A stretch of 64,000 nucleotides of DNA from assembly GCF_009730915.1 (NCBI RefSeq), contig NC_052481.1, positions 22,146,233 to 22,210,232 of the forward strand. Reading direction: 5' to 3'. The translations under genes and the position numbers were made by a program. The DNA comes from Dioscorea cayenensis subsp. rotundata (taxonomy: Eukaryota; Streptophyta; Magnoliopsida; Dioscoreales; Dioscoreaceae). Positions 23,278-35,603 of the stretch are shown here, piece by piece; position 1 is the stretch's first letter, and each line of letters opens with the position of its first letter. The notes below the pieces were generated by a model. It worked only from the letters and a program-made list of their open reading frames with translations, was not told the DNA's origin and did not search any database.

Positions 23278-23535
23278 ATGTTCTCAAAACCTTTCAATAT
23301 TCTCTTCATCTTCTTCTTCTTCTTTTTCCTTCTTATATTAATAAGTTCTTTTCCTCCTCCTGGGGAACAAATTGAGTTACAAACAAGGCCACAAAGAGTT
23401 TTTCATCACCGAGAAGTCCAAGGATGTTTACCGAAAGGTCGAGTGCCGCCTTCTTCTCCGAGCCGATATTCTAATGATCAACCTCTCAGCTTTGTGAAAT
23501 GTTATCCGTGGACAAAGAACCAGGATAAACCATGA
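23278..23535 (+). CDS. IDA-like secreted peptide precursor
   Basis: Single-exon 85-residue precursor. Residues 5-25 are a strong hydrophobic signal peptide (runs of Phe, Leu and Ile), so the product should be secreted. Near the C-terminus is GCLPKGRVPPSSPSRYSND, which matches the IDA/IDL core pattern LPKG-x-(I/V)PPS-x-PS-(K/R). In Arabidopsis, IDA peptides are processed around this PIPPSAPSKRHN-type core and sensed by HAESA receptor kinases to drive organ abscission and root emergence. Here the core carries RVPPSSPSRYSN, so it is a divergent IDL rather than IDA itself. It also has a 20-residue tail after the core (QPLSFVKCYPW...), longer than in IDA. A TATA-like element is about 60 bp upstream. 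Confidence 0.78.
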   Translation: MFSKPFNILFIFFFFFFLLILISSFPPPGEQIELQTRPQRVFHHREVQGCLPKGRVPPSSPSRYSNDQPLSFVKCYPWTKNQDKP

Positions 23536-23569
23536 TATATATATATATATAATTGCAAGAGAGGTCTTG

Positions 23570-23571
<2 letters not shown>

Positions 23572-23618
<47 letters not shown>
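23572..23618. repeat. (TA)n microsatellite
   Basis: Run of about 47 bp directly after the IDA-like gene; a shorter run lies at 23537-23552 and another at 23729-23748. Confidence 0.95.
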
Positions 23619-23620
<2 letters not shown>

Positions 23621-24525
23621 TGCTTTTTATGATTGTGTATAAGTCTTCCATCTTATTGAGTGGCATACAATGTATTGATTATTTAAAAGTTTATTAGAAT
23701 ATTCATCACTAAGAAAAAGAAAGGTGGATATATATATATATATATATAAAAAAGAGCAAATAATGATATTGGTTTCATCAGAAAGTGAATACATATCTAT
23801 GTTCCATCTTATCTCTTCTTTCTACTTTGTTATTATATTCATAAATGTATTGATCATAGATGTCCTTGAGAGTGCCTTTTTCCATCACTGTTCTTGTCCT
23901 CCTCTTTTATGGATATGGCCAAATGCTGTGCTCTCCTCTCCATTACTTTATATAATTACATGTGTGTGTATACATTCATACATTCATCCATTACTTTAGT
24001 GTGGTTGTTCACCTTCACAAATCACATATGTATGTTTATTATCATATATATATTGACTACATGAAAAGAAAACAAAGATATCAAAGTGATCACAAAACAT
24101 GCAGAAGAATGAAAGAAGATGAAAACTAAGCAAAATTGGATGGAAGTTGTTTTCCATGAATGTTGAGCAAATACAAGATCAAAAGAAAAAAGAAAAAAAT
24201 CCTCCATTAATCTTGTCAACTTCTCACAAGCATGTGCATCTTCTCTCTTTGCTGTCAGAGCCAACAAAAGTGAGCAGTAGCAATGGATGATAGGTCCCAT
24301 TCCAATTCCCTCTGGTCTGTGAACTCCCAATCCAAAATCTCAACTTGATCAGACCAAACCATTTTTAATCATTCAGGACCACAACAGTAACAATAATTTC
24401 TCTATCTCTTTCTCTTTCTCTCATGATCTTGTGGTGTGGATGAGTCCCCCCCCTAAAAGACATAGGAACAAATTAAGAAACCCATGAGTTTTGGGGTCCA
24501 ATGAGATCCTCATATCTAGACACTC
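23619..24525. other. Spacer between the two peptide genes
   Basis: AT-rich with CT-rich tracts near 24400. Promoter sequence for the DVL-type gene is probably at the right. No gene recognised. Confidence 0.4.
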
Positions 24526-24616
24526 ATGTTCATGGATACAAGAGAGTGCAACCACCAACTAATAAGATTGCAAGTACTACCTATCTCCCTTGAAAACTCT
24601 TTATCTTTCTTCTCCT

Positions 24617-24630
24617 ACAACAACAACACC

Positions 24631-24664
<34 letters not shown>
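24617..24664 (+). repeat. (AAC)n microsatellite in DVL leader
   Basis: Trinucleotide CAA/AAC run of about 48 bp, with one ACC break, in the leader of the DVL-type gene. It is in frame with the peptide and would encode poly-Asn if translation began at 24526. Confidence 0.9.
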
Positions 24665-24687
24665 CAAGAGAAAAGAAAGAGTTACAC

Positions 24688-24858
24688 ATGGGAAAGAAAG
24701 AGAAAAGCTTCTATGGAGCAAAGAGGAGAGACCCTGGATGCTCTTTTCGCCGGCGATGTGCTTTCTTAGTCAGTGAGCAGAGAGCTAAGTTCTACATCCT
24801 CCGGAGGTGCATTGTAATGCTTCTTTGTTGGAGAGAACATGCAGACAACCATGAGTGA
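24688..24858 (+). CDS. DVL/ROTUNDIFOLIA FOUR-like small peptide
   Basis: A 56-residue plant peptide of the DVL/RTFL family. The family domain is complete: CAFLVSEQRAKFYILRRC followed by IVMLLCWRE at residues about 24-50. It is preceded by a basic head (KKEKSFYGAKRRDPGCSFRRR). RTFL/DVL peptides restrict polar cell proliferation and alter leaf, fruit and inflorescence shape when over-produced, and associate with the plasma membrane. I chose the ATG at 24688, which gives the usual length. The same frame stays open up to an ATG at 24526, adding 54 residues including the poly-Asn run; this is less likely to be used. Single exon. Confidence 0.88.
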   Translation: MGKKEKSFYGAKRRDPGCSFRRRCAFLVSEQRAKFYILRRCIVMLLCWREHADNHE

Positions 24859-24986
24859 TATATATGCATTCATTACAATGCATATATGATGCAAGCTTCT
24901 TTCAACCTATATAGATACATATATATATATATATATATTGTCTTAATTTCACTCTCTTGCATGACTGTTACTATTACTAATGTTTC

Positions 24987-25028
<42 letters not shown>

Positions 25029-25442
25029 TTGTTGGAATTAACTATAGCTTGTTATGTTGATACATGCATGTTGATGTTTGTGAAGGTTGTTTGATGTTTT
25101 GTCTTTGAGAATTTTATGAGTACATGATTCATATGTATGAAGTGAATGATGATTGACATTGAGGAGCAGAAGGGTTTTGCTCTCAAAGTGTTGTTCATGT
25201 TTGGCAGTGACGAAAGGGATGGGCTACTTTCAGTACTTGGTACTTTGTTTTCTTTTTAATTATAATTGAAAGCCAGGCGTCCTTTGTTTCAGAGATGAAA
25301 TATTGCAGAGATATATTATGAGAGGGAGATGGTGGAGTGGGGGACCAATATATTCTTATATTTCTTATATTTCTTCTTGATTTCTTGAAATATGTGCAGT
25401 GTTTGCTGCTTTTGTTTATCAGCTTCTTCTGAATGTATACAG

Positions 25443-25490
<48 letters not shown>

Positions 25491-28089
25491 TTTAATTTAA
25501 GGATGGGCGCCTCTTCTCTCTTCTCATGGGATCATTGAGGGTTAATGGATGTGCGGTAATGTACCTTTGGCTTGAGGCTTTTAATAATATCATAGGTACT
25601 GTCAAAAATCTAATTCACATGCATGTTCAAATAATGTTATACATCTTGAATAGATTTTTCATGTTAAATTTTGTGAAATCTCTACAATTATCCCAGGGTC
25701 AGAGTTAGTATTTGAGTCAAATTTTATGAACTCTTTCTGGTCACCCGTCATTCAGTTGATTTTTCTCCGCTTGACATCAGCTTGAGAATCATCTCTGGGC
25801 CTTTTTTTTCTCCCTTTTCCAATATTTTGCAGAGATATCAAATTGCAAATCTCAATCTTTTGGAGGTTTTTGGTCTTAATATTTTCATTTGGCTACTCTG
25901 AGATAATAAATTCATTACCTTCAAAAGTCTCACAACTAAAAAATGCAATAGGTTTTTGATAATTACTTATATTTTTTATCAAGCGATGATAAAAAATTGT
26001 ATCATCTTTTTTTTTTTTTGTCTTTTTTGCTGAGCATATTTCGAACTATTATGGTTGATTGCCTATTTAGTTAGATTATCCCAATTGTCAAGTACTCTAA
26101 GAGATTTTTGGGGCATATCAAGATTCAAAATCTTTAATATATACGTGATTTATCTATTATTTTTTTAAAAAAATTGGCCTTTATTATGTTGAGTTCAAAT
26201 CATATCAATGCAAGAGAAAGTGAATTAAGTGGCATTCCTTATTATCTCTAATAAAAATAAAAATAAAAATAAAGGTCCATGTTTCCAACAATGCTGTAGA
26301 TTCTAATTAAAATACATTAGTCCATGCACAAGCAAACACATATATATGTATATATATACGTACACAAAGAATATTGCAGGTTCTTAGTGTTTTTCTATAT
26401 CCCAAAAGGTAAAATTCCAACTTATTATTGTGTCATATCAGATAAAAAATTTCAAATCTAACAAGAAAGAACTATACATTGCATGAACGTTGTATATAAA
26501 AATCGTAATCAGAATCAGACAAACTATTATGCATCTTTTGGGAGCACTGGCACGTTCAAGGGACACCTGTAATTATCACACATTTTGGCAGATGACAGTG
26601 ACAAACAGTGAAAGTTAAAAAGTGGTGGTGGTGGTTCTCCAGGCTAGCTGAGGCTAGGAGGCTGAGCTAGCTAGCTAGCTATTTCTATGTAAGTGCAGTA
26701 ATGCAATAGGGAGGTGTATCATGAGACTCTGAGGGCTCTAACTGCTTAAGAAAACTCTTGATTGGAGAATGAATAGGTGAAGAGATAAAATAAGGGTGTG
26801 AATAAGAAGACTATGGAACTAATGATGATGATGATGACTTTCACATATGAATAATTCAAAAGTGTGCACGTGCAATGGGTTGTCCATTTTAAATGTTCAA
26901 TGGTGGTGCTACTTTGTCTTTGTGAATCCACCCACGTGAGGATGCTTCTTCAATCCATCCATGTTTAGAATCTTTAGATAGAATGCTAACATGGTCATGT
27001 AAGGTTTGGTCCATTTGCATTTGGCCTAAATGAAGTGTCTATTTATTGATTATGGTTCAAATTCAGCTCAGACGAGGTGGGAGGTTTGGCATATCTGTTG
27101 GCAGTTTTAACTCGCCTTATAAAGTTGAAAGGTATATATGTTATAGAGTTTAACTTCGTACATGTGTGCGACAACTAACCATGTCTATTTTATGTATACT
27201 AATATTTTTAACAAGAAAAGTTTTAATTAATTACAGTGATTGAGTATTTATGCGGAGAAGTAATGAAGAATTGAATGTTTATGCACCTTAAAGACAATAA
27301 AGAAGTTCACTACATACGTAAACATGTTTTTATAATTATATTATTGTGACATTAATAAACTATCTATGTAGCATACAAATATGATTTGAAATCCGTAGAT
27401 ATAATGGTGTTTCGATGGCAATGTATTGACCAAATAGTTAAAACCATGGCCAGTGTCTATTTTGCATATAGCATGACTTTCGGATCCTCAATTAGTATCT
27501 GATGTCTATATATATATATATATATATATAACGAGACACTCATATTGTGATTTTCTATGACAGCAAAGGCATGCATTCAGTGGGTGCAATTGTCTGAGTG
27601 GGTGAGAAAGGTGTATATATAACGACCAGGAGGCTGGGCCTTCAGGGCCTAATTCACTCATGTTTTGGTGTTTTCGTTCGGCCTTGATGAACAAATGTTT
27701 AAAATAGTAATCAATAATTTTAAAATATATTTAGTGGTGTGGAATATTTTAAATAAATATTAAAATCTTGATAGACCCTCAAATAATAAGCCAGTTCTAA
27801 ATGTGTTTCTTGTATATATATATATACCCTCAGCCTTTTTCGGTCTTCTGTTGATATATGGTATTATAAATTCATCCATCACGTCTGTTTTATTCTTTAT
27901 ATAAACGTACTTCTTGGGCTAAATAGTAAGGCTCATGAAGTCCAGGCGGCCGTTTGCTGCATTACCAGTACTTAGCAGAAGAGCTGGTTCGTGAAGAAAA
28001 ACATGAATTAAAGAATATTTCAGCCTGGGCTGAAAAAGGTTTGGATGACTGATAATCATAATATAAATCTTTATTGTGAGACTGGATTC

Positions 28090-28125
<36 letters not shown>

Positions 28126-28589
28126 TAATTAATTCTTGGAAGTAGGGATGACTATGAGCAATACTATTCAAACTGTATCTGTGCTTTTCCTGTCCAATAA
28201 TATACCATGATGACCAAAGCATAGCATTCCTTAAATTACTCTAAGGTAAATACTTTTTTTGACTAATTTTAAAATGATTTGGGTGTAACTATTTACGATT
28301 GATGAAAAGCAAAGGTAGGCCAAGGTAGTGTCGTTTGAAAGAAAGCTTTTTTACACTGGAAATATAAATCTCAATGGCTGTAATTGAGTAAAAATGCCAA
28401 TTTTATTTACTCAATGATGAGATGCTCTTATCTTCCTCAATCCACCCATTGTCACGGTCTTGTTTTCTTTGTTCTTTGAATTGTTTTTTTATTAAAAGAA
28501 AAAAGTTTTTTTAAAAAAATAAATAAACTACACCGCTCAGTAAAAAATTACCGCATCAAAAAAATAAGAGAATAACAAAGCAATCCACA
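24859..28589. other. Gene-poor spacer with microsatellites
   Basis: Contains (TA)n at 24919-24939 and 24991-25025, (CA)n(TA)n at 25442-25490, (TA)n at 27506-27530 and 28094-28121, and small (GATG)/(GCTA) runs near 26660-26680 and 26821-26836. I found no open reading frame with family resemblance and no clear transposon ends. Confidence 0.45.
25442..25490. repeat. (CA)n(TA)n compound microsatellite
   Basis: About 28 bp of CA repeats merging into about 20 bp of TA repeats. Confidence 0.95.
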
Positions 28590-29589
28590 NNNNNNNNNNN
28601 NNNNNNNNNNNNNNNNNNNNNNNNNNNNNNNNNNNNNNNNNNNNNNNNNNNNNNNNNNNNNNNNNNNNNNNNNNNNNNNNNNNNNNNNNNNNNNNNNNNN
28701 NNNNNNNNNNNNNNNNNNNNNNNNNNNNNNNNNNNNNNNNNNNNNNNNNNNNNNNNNNNNNNNNNNNNNNNNNNNNNNNNNNNNNNNNNNNNNNNNNNNN
28801 NNNNNNNNNNNNNNNNNNNNNNNNNNNNNNNNNNNNNNNNNNNNNNNNNNNNNNNNNNNNNNNNNNNNNNNNNNNNNNNNNNNNNNNNNNNNNNNNNNNN
28901 NNNNNNNNNNNNNNNNNNNNNNNNNNNNNNNNNNNNNNNNNNNNNNNNNNNNNNNNNNNNNNNNNNNNNNNNNNNNNNNNNNNNNNNNNNNNNNNNNNNN
29001 NNNNNNNNNNNNNNNNNNNNNNNNNNNNNNNNNNNNNNNNNNNNNNNNNNNNNNNNNNNNNNNNNNNNNNNNNNNNNNNNNNNNNNNNNNNNNNNNNNNN
29101 NNNNNNNNNNNNNNNNNNNNNNNNNNNNNNNNNNNNNNNNNNNNNNNNNNNNNNNNNNNNNNNNNNNNNNNNNNNNNNNNNNNNNNNNNNNNNNNNNNNN
29201 NNNNNNNNNNNNNNNNNNNNNNNNNNNNNNNNNNNNNNNNNNNNNNNNNNNNNNNNNNNNNNNNNNNNNNNNNNNNNNNNNNNNNNNNNNNNNNNNNNNN
29301 NNNNNNNNNNNNNNNNNNNNNNNNNNNNNNNNNNNNNNNNNNNNNNNNNNNNNNNNNNNNNNNNNNNNNNNNNNNNNNNNNNNNNNNNNNNNNNNNNNNN
29401 NNNNNNNNNNNNNNNNNNNNNNNNNNNNNNNNNNNNNNNNNNNNNNNNNNNNNNNNNNNNNNNNNNNNNNNNNNNNNNNNNNNNNNNNNNNNNNNNNNNN
29501 NNNNNNNNNNNNNNNNNNNNNNNNNNNNNNNNNNNNNNNNNNNNNNNNNNNNNNNNNNNNNNNNNNNNNNNNNNNNNNNNNNNNNNNNN
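28590..29589. other. Assembly gap of 1000 N
   Basis: Exactly 1000 unknown bases, probably a fixed-size scaffold gap. Open frames across it are artefacts. Confidence 0.99.
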
Positions 29590-30333
29590 TCATAGGGTTC
29601 AAGACAGTACTGTTAAGCTTGCAGTGGATGTGTTCTTTGATTTGTGTTCAAAGATTGCATAATTAAATGAAGCAAAATTAGATTATAAAAGAGAACTTGA
29701 AATTGAATTTAATTAATGGGAATTTATATATAGTTTGAGAGAAACAAGTAGGGTTTTGAAAACCAAGAAAACAGGTATTCTCTCGTTTGATTATAGAATA
29801 TGATTACACTTAATAAGAAACTCATTCAATGTAATTATGTGATACTACCATGGGTGCTAATTGGTTTAGAATAGTTTTGCAATTTTTCTCTAAATAAACA
29901 CTATTTATGAAATAAATCAAATACTACTTAAAGAATAAAAATAAAAGATCTTGGTACATTTAAGAACAGAATCAAAAGTGGAAAAGACTCAAGAGAGAGA
30001 AGAAGATAATAAAACATGGTCTAGTGACTCCAGTCTATCTTGCCACTGCTTGTGCTCCATGCTCATTCTGACTCATTCACATGCATGTCTCCAATTTTTC
30101 TACTAAAATTCTATGATTTATCCAATTTTTTAAATAATAATAATATATTAGAACAAAATAAACGTTTACATTAGAACAACAATAAAAAAATTATAATAAT
30201 AACAAATTACCCAATATATAGATAATATCATAAAGAACAATATTACTGATACACAAAATATAAGTAAATGTAAAATTAAAAATATATCCTAACATAAACA
30301 ATTTTATCATCATGCTTGTGAACCAAGTGCAAG
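29590..30333. other. AT-rich spacer, nothing recognised
   Basis: Noncoding AT-rich DNA between the gap and the first foldback element. No gene or repeat border seen. Confidence 0.4.
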
Positions 30334-30421
30334 GAGTAATGCTATTCATCCTGAAATAGTGTCCGGAGCTGCATTCGGGACATTATTTCATAACACTATT
30401 TCGAGATGAATAGCATTACTC
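30334..30421. mobile_element. 88-bp foldback element (small MITE or hairpin)
   Basis: The ends are inverted copies: gagtaatgctattcatc at the left and gatgaatagcattactc at the right, a perfect 17-bp match. Pairing continues after a two-base mismatch with gaaatagtgt against acactatttc. The middle includes a further partial palindrome. This is a MITE-like foldback. I found no convincing target-site duplication, so the superfamily is unknown. A transcript would fold into a long hairpin. Confidence 0.75.
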
Positions 30422-30852
30422 ATGAGCCTGATATGGGCATACCCGAGTCACCAAGATTGAGGACCAAGTAACCAGATTTGGATCAGGCATGTTTGTACTT
30501 GGGCCCAATGAATCCAAGTTATACCAATGACAATGAGGTTAAGTTATTCCACTTTGACAAAATGATTTAAAACTTTGTTGCCAAGTCCAGTATGGCCGGC
30601 CCAATAAGAAGCCTTGCCCATCCTTATGGTGGCCCGCCTTCAAAGCGGCTGGTTTCTTGTCCTTCTACATTTTCAAAAGATAAGTTGTTGTTGACTTCAA
30701 ATAATGATTTTCATATTCCGTCATAGATGATCATTGGAACCTTTAGACCCACTCTCCTACTTCAGAGTGAGTGAGAATAAAATTAGAGGAATATGTTTGT
30801 TCAACCACTTGTAGTCTTAACTTTTTAGCCATATGAAGAGTGAGACTTCGAA

Positions 30853-31165
30853 AAACCACTAGATATAATATCAAAATTGGTCCCTCTACTTTTTCTTTTT
30901 CTTTTTGGTCTCTCGCCGTAAATACTCCAAAACTAGTCCTCTACTCTCGAAAAATCGACTCACTGTCTCTCTACGCTGAAATGACCCAACTAGTCTCCTG
31001 ATTTTCAAGTAAGAGGGTTAATTGGGAAGAGACTATAAGAGTAAAGGAACAAAGTGAGTTCATTTTCAAAAATAGTGGAACTAGTTTGGAGTATTTCTGA
31101 GTAGAGGGACCAAAAAAAAGAGAGAAAAATATAGAGATCAATTCAGGTATTATATCAAACCACTA
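30853..31165. mobile_element. Mutator-type MITE with 9-bp target duplication
   Basis: A 295-bp element (30862-31156) is flanked by the identical 9-mer AAACCACTA at 30853-30861 and 31157-31165. Its ends are long inverted repeats: left gatataatatcaaaattggtc, right inverse gatataatacctgaattgatc, continuing through ttggtcyctc, aatactccaaa, actagt and gactcact blocks over about 140 bp per arm. A 9-bp duplication with long terminal inverted repeats is the mark of Mutator-like elements. There is no room for a transposase, so it is non-autonomous. Confidence 0.88.
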
Positions 31166-31469
31166 TATTCCTCGCATTGGGTTGATCTCTTCATCTTTGT
31201 CGATGCAAATGGCTAGAAGAATATCTTTCTTCTTTGGATAGTTCCAAAGATAACCACAATGTTTTTTTTTGTTGTTTCCTCAATCGTTTGATGCATTTTC
31301 TAGTTTAACTTTTATCAGTGTCATGTGTTTGTTTCACTGCCAATGGAGTCATATTTTGTATTTCTTTCCTCTTATATATATTTCTATTTCTTGTTTTAAT
31401 GCAAGTTGTTTATCTATTTTTTTTTTAAATAAATAAACATAAACAATTTTGTTTTGAAATAAAACTATA
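31166..31469. other. Spacer
   Basis: About 300 bp of noncoding DNA between two transposon borders. Nothing recognised. Confidence 0.4.
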
Positions 31470-31505
31470 CTAGATTTACGTACCCGCGCTAACGCTGCGG
31501 GTTAA
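31470..31505 (-). mobile_element. Helitron-like 3' terminus
   Basis: On the minus strand the sequence runs aacccgcagcgttagcgcgggt (a GC-rich hairpin), then about ten bases, then CTAG followed by T. A short hairpin 10-12 nt before a terminal CTRR, inserted next to T, is the signature of Helitron 3' ends. The element would extend to higher coordinates. I could not place its TC 5' end, so size is unknown. Confidence 0.45.
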
Positions 31506-34500
31506 CTATATCTAAAAAGAAGATTGCAAAGATAGTATAATTTTTTTTAAAAATTAGTAATATCTTTTTTTTTAAATCATTTTCAGTATGAGAAGTATAT
31601 TCGCAAGATGTGAAAGGTTGAGAAATATATTTCTAGAATATATTATATTGTTTATTAAATAATGAAGATGATTGCATTTCAATACTTTGAAAAGAAAAAC
31701 AATTTTAAGTATTAAGCCTTCTAATTGGGTTTTTTTCTTTTTTTGTTGTAAAAATTGGAATAAGATACTTGTCTAATGTATATATATATACAAATACTTT
31801 ATCATTCAAGAGAATTTGTTATAATTCATCATCACATAAATATTAATTTAAGAGCAATGTTGTTTTTGAGATGATATTAAAGAGGCCTTTAAGATGGGTT
31901 TCTCATTGGTTCTTTGACTAAGAAAGGAGAAATCAAGAAATACTTTAAGATGGATTACTGTATGTAATTTTTTTTTAATAATTATAGAAACCATGAAGAC
32001 AAGTGCCATATGCAAAAGAGAGCTGATAGTAGAAGATATTTAGTTATAGGATTCAAAAGTTGTTCAAGTTCTCATCTTCAACTAAAAAAAGGTGAACATA
32101 AAAGGGGGAAAAAATGAAATAACTTCATCCCACGTATGGTTGTATTATGGATGTGTATCAGAGACAGTGGAGTGTTCAACATTGTCATCCATAGCAACAG
32201 GAAGGTTGAGGTCAATCAGTCGCAGAAAGATGGGACTTTTTGGGAGATGAATGTGGGGAATATTCTCAGTAATCATAATGTAAAAATAATTAATAATAAT
32301 GATCAGATAAAAAGAACATGTTGTAAATAGTATTCCAAATTTTTATAATTATTACTTCGAGTATTTAAATTAATTCCTTTGCATTTGCGTAGAGATGATG
32401 ATCCTCATGCGAGCTTTAGTTGTTGATGACCCCTTCTTCTAGAACTTTATCGATGAATGATAATAGCGAAGTTATAATATCCGCTCAACATTTAACAAAA
32501 CCAATCTGGAACAAAGCATAAGTTATGTATCATCTTTTATAATTTCATGTGTGTATATAGAGCATTGAGATCAAATTACCGGGTTTTGTTATGGATGCTC
32601 TAATTGTGCCCAAATAATTACTTCAAAAAGCTCTTCAAGAGTTCCATAACCTCCTAAATATTTAAAACAATATACTTAAATGAGGAAATTTTTATTTTTT
32701 TAATTTATAGTTGTCTATTGGAAGAAAGTAGATATAATAATCGATTAGAGAATATGTGAATTTTAAGTATAATTAATGATAAAAAGAGTGGTAGCAAAAT
32801 TAAAAGTATTTTTGAAAAATGTTATCTACAGTATATCAGTTGTTCTATGTTAACTATTAGTAAGCTTTGCAAATAGATATATACTAAAAATTCATAGTAG
32901 CTAATTTATGTCATATTTTTCGATTGATTCACATGAGGAAAGTATATTTTTCATTATATTTATCATTGAAAGTTTGAATTGTAAGTTAGCTATATATATA
33001 TATATATATATATATCAATAGAAAATGAGTTTTCATTATATGTGATATTAAGTGATAATAAATGCAATTTCTATACTAACTCCGGGAAGCAATAAATGCA
33101 TCGACACGATTGCCGCATGCTACGCTTTCTCCTATGATCGCATGTCTATAACCATTTTTACTCTCGACAGCGCTACACCGGTGATCCGAAACTCAAAATG
33201 GGAAAAATGGAAAATTATATACAAATATAGTATTGCCAGAATATGTTTTCATATGTGTGGACAATTCAGGTGGATATGTCATTAAAGGGCAGTGAAAAAC
33301 CATACACATCGGAAGAATGGAAGAAAAATGAAACAATTTATTGGCATACCTCTCTACCCATTAGAGCTTTTGGAATGGCACTAAAAACACAAATAAAAGA
33401 TTTTGTTAATAACTTTAGCAAATTTTCATTAAATAAATGAATGTATTTTGAAAATGTATGGAGAGAGATCCATACCCTATAACATTTCTACCACCATCAA
33501 ATACACCGAGAAATCAAACCCATTAATCCAATAGCTCCTCCTCCATACTAAATCAATGTTCTTCAACACTGACAATGGTAAACTATTTAGTAAAAATATT
33601 TCATCCGTGTTTAAGAATTTACTTATGTTTTAAGAAGAAAGATTGAGAAGAGGAAAATGAAGGAGGAGAATTGTAAGATAAATGACAATAACTATGTAGA
33701 TAGGAACCAAACCAGTTCTTTGTCAAGATTTATTGCAACATCTTGGTATTTTTTCCCCTTTCCTGCACTACTACCACAAAAACACGATTGATTTGAACTT
33801 GGATGCGATGCTTTTCTTTTTCTTCCCTCCATTTTCCTTTTCGCTTTTTCTTTGGTTAGGTTGAAAACATCAGACAATTTGAATGGATATCATCCATTAT
33901 ATGGAGAATAATCATTAGCTTTATCAGAATAAATTAATACTTATGCAATTATTAAAGGTCTTATCTTGTTGTGTCATGTCAATTATTGATATATATTGAA
34001 ATAACATAAAGTTGCTGAAATGTCAAACTTTGTGGAAATGTTTTAAAAGATTAAAACAACTGATTAATAGCTCGATATTGACAAACATTGTAGTAGTTAA
34101 TTAAAAAATGTTAAGCTTGATAAAAATGACTATGTATTTTTTATGCTTTAGTATTTTTTTTGTATACTTAAGACATACTATGTTTAAGGTGATATAATGA
34201 TTTAAATTAATCAAAGATAGATTATTATTATAATTTCCTATTCTTCAAGTTTTAATTTGATGGATATTTGTTCTGCTATGAAAGGAAGCCACATGTCCAC
34301 ACTATGATTAAGAGAGAGCTTTTATCTCTAACTATAATCCTAACCACCGCAATCAATGGCTGGATCTCTTACTTTCTTTCCATCTTCTTTCCTTTTTTCA
34401 CCAACAAATTGGTTTCCTAGGCTTAGATGATCTTTCAATCTTAATCTCATCACCCAAATATATATATTTTTTAAGCTTTTGTTTGATGGACATTTGTTCT

Positions 34501-35603
34501 GTTCTGGTTAGAAGAGAAATGTCTTATTATGATTGAAAGAGCTTTTTATTTTTCAAACCCCTAGCCAACGTGCAGCAACGATTGGATCTCTCGCCTTTCT
34601 CTCTCTCTCTCCTCTTTTTCTTTGTACGAGTCGCTTTTCCTAGGCTATATAGGGTTAACTTTTGCTAGTTTGATTTGTATCTTTTAATAGGATTTGTTTT
34701 CTTATTAAAAAAAGTTTTAATCATATCTTTTTGTTTATATATGGACGAAATGAGTACAATGGCTAACTGAGATAATATTAGTATTATAGTATTATATATA
34801 TTATATAGTTTTAGCCCTAGGTGTAGAATCGCTTAGCTTGATTCGTATCTGTTGATAGGATGTTTTCTTTAAATGTGGCATTAATTCTGTCGGGAGGAAT
34901 TAGGATTCAGGTTTAGATTTATGTTTTTTTAATTACAAAATGTTTAAAAAGATGTGAATGACAGAGGTAGAATATATGAGTGAGATAATATTATGATAGT
35001 TAAATAATCTGAATTGTGTTTTTGTGAATAATTGTTATGTGATTGTTATTATTGATACTATTAATATTATTATATATGATATATTATTTTTAAAATATTT
35101 CATGATATAACAAGTATTTGTACATTTCTGTATTTTTTATTATCTATGGAGTATATATATTTTTTATCTTGCAAATCTTCTGATATCTTGACATGTAATG
35201 TTTTTTTTTTTTGTACTTATACAGGAAATAAAATAAAACATTTAACCTTCATCATATACATAGATATGTAAGCTGTATGATTATTATTATATATGATATA
35301 TTATTTTTAAAATTTTCATGGTGTAATAAATATCTATTAATTTACGATATTTTTATTTTTATTATTAATAAAAATAATTGGAGGATTTAATTTGTTAATT
35401 ATCTTTACATATGCTAGATTTTGTTAAAAGATTAGTCTTTATGTATTTTCTGATGGGTTTTATGAGGGAATAAATACAAATAGCATATTGGTAATGTCAG
35501 TGTATATTTATGATATATAAATAATTTAATATTATACTATATAATGAATATGGTGGGAAGAACAGCCTATGTTATATTTGAGAATCTTTGAGAGTGAGAG
35601 ATC
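31506..35603. other. Repeat-rich noncoding stretch
   Basis: May be the body of the Helitron-like element. It includes a diverged direct repeat of about 200 bp (near 34250-34440 and 34470-34670, sharing tttgatgga, atttgttctg, ggatctct and tttcctaggct) and (TA)n at 32990-33014. Short open frames at 33052-33440 and 32136-32330 show no family resemblance. Confidence 0.4.
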
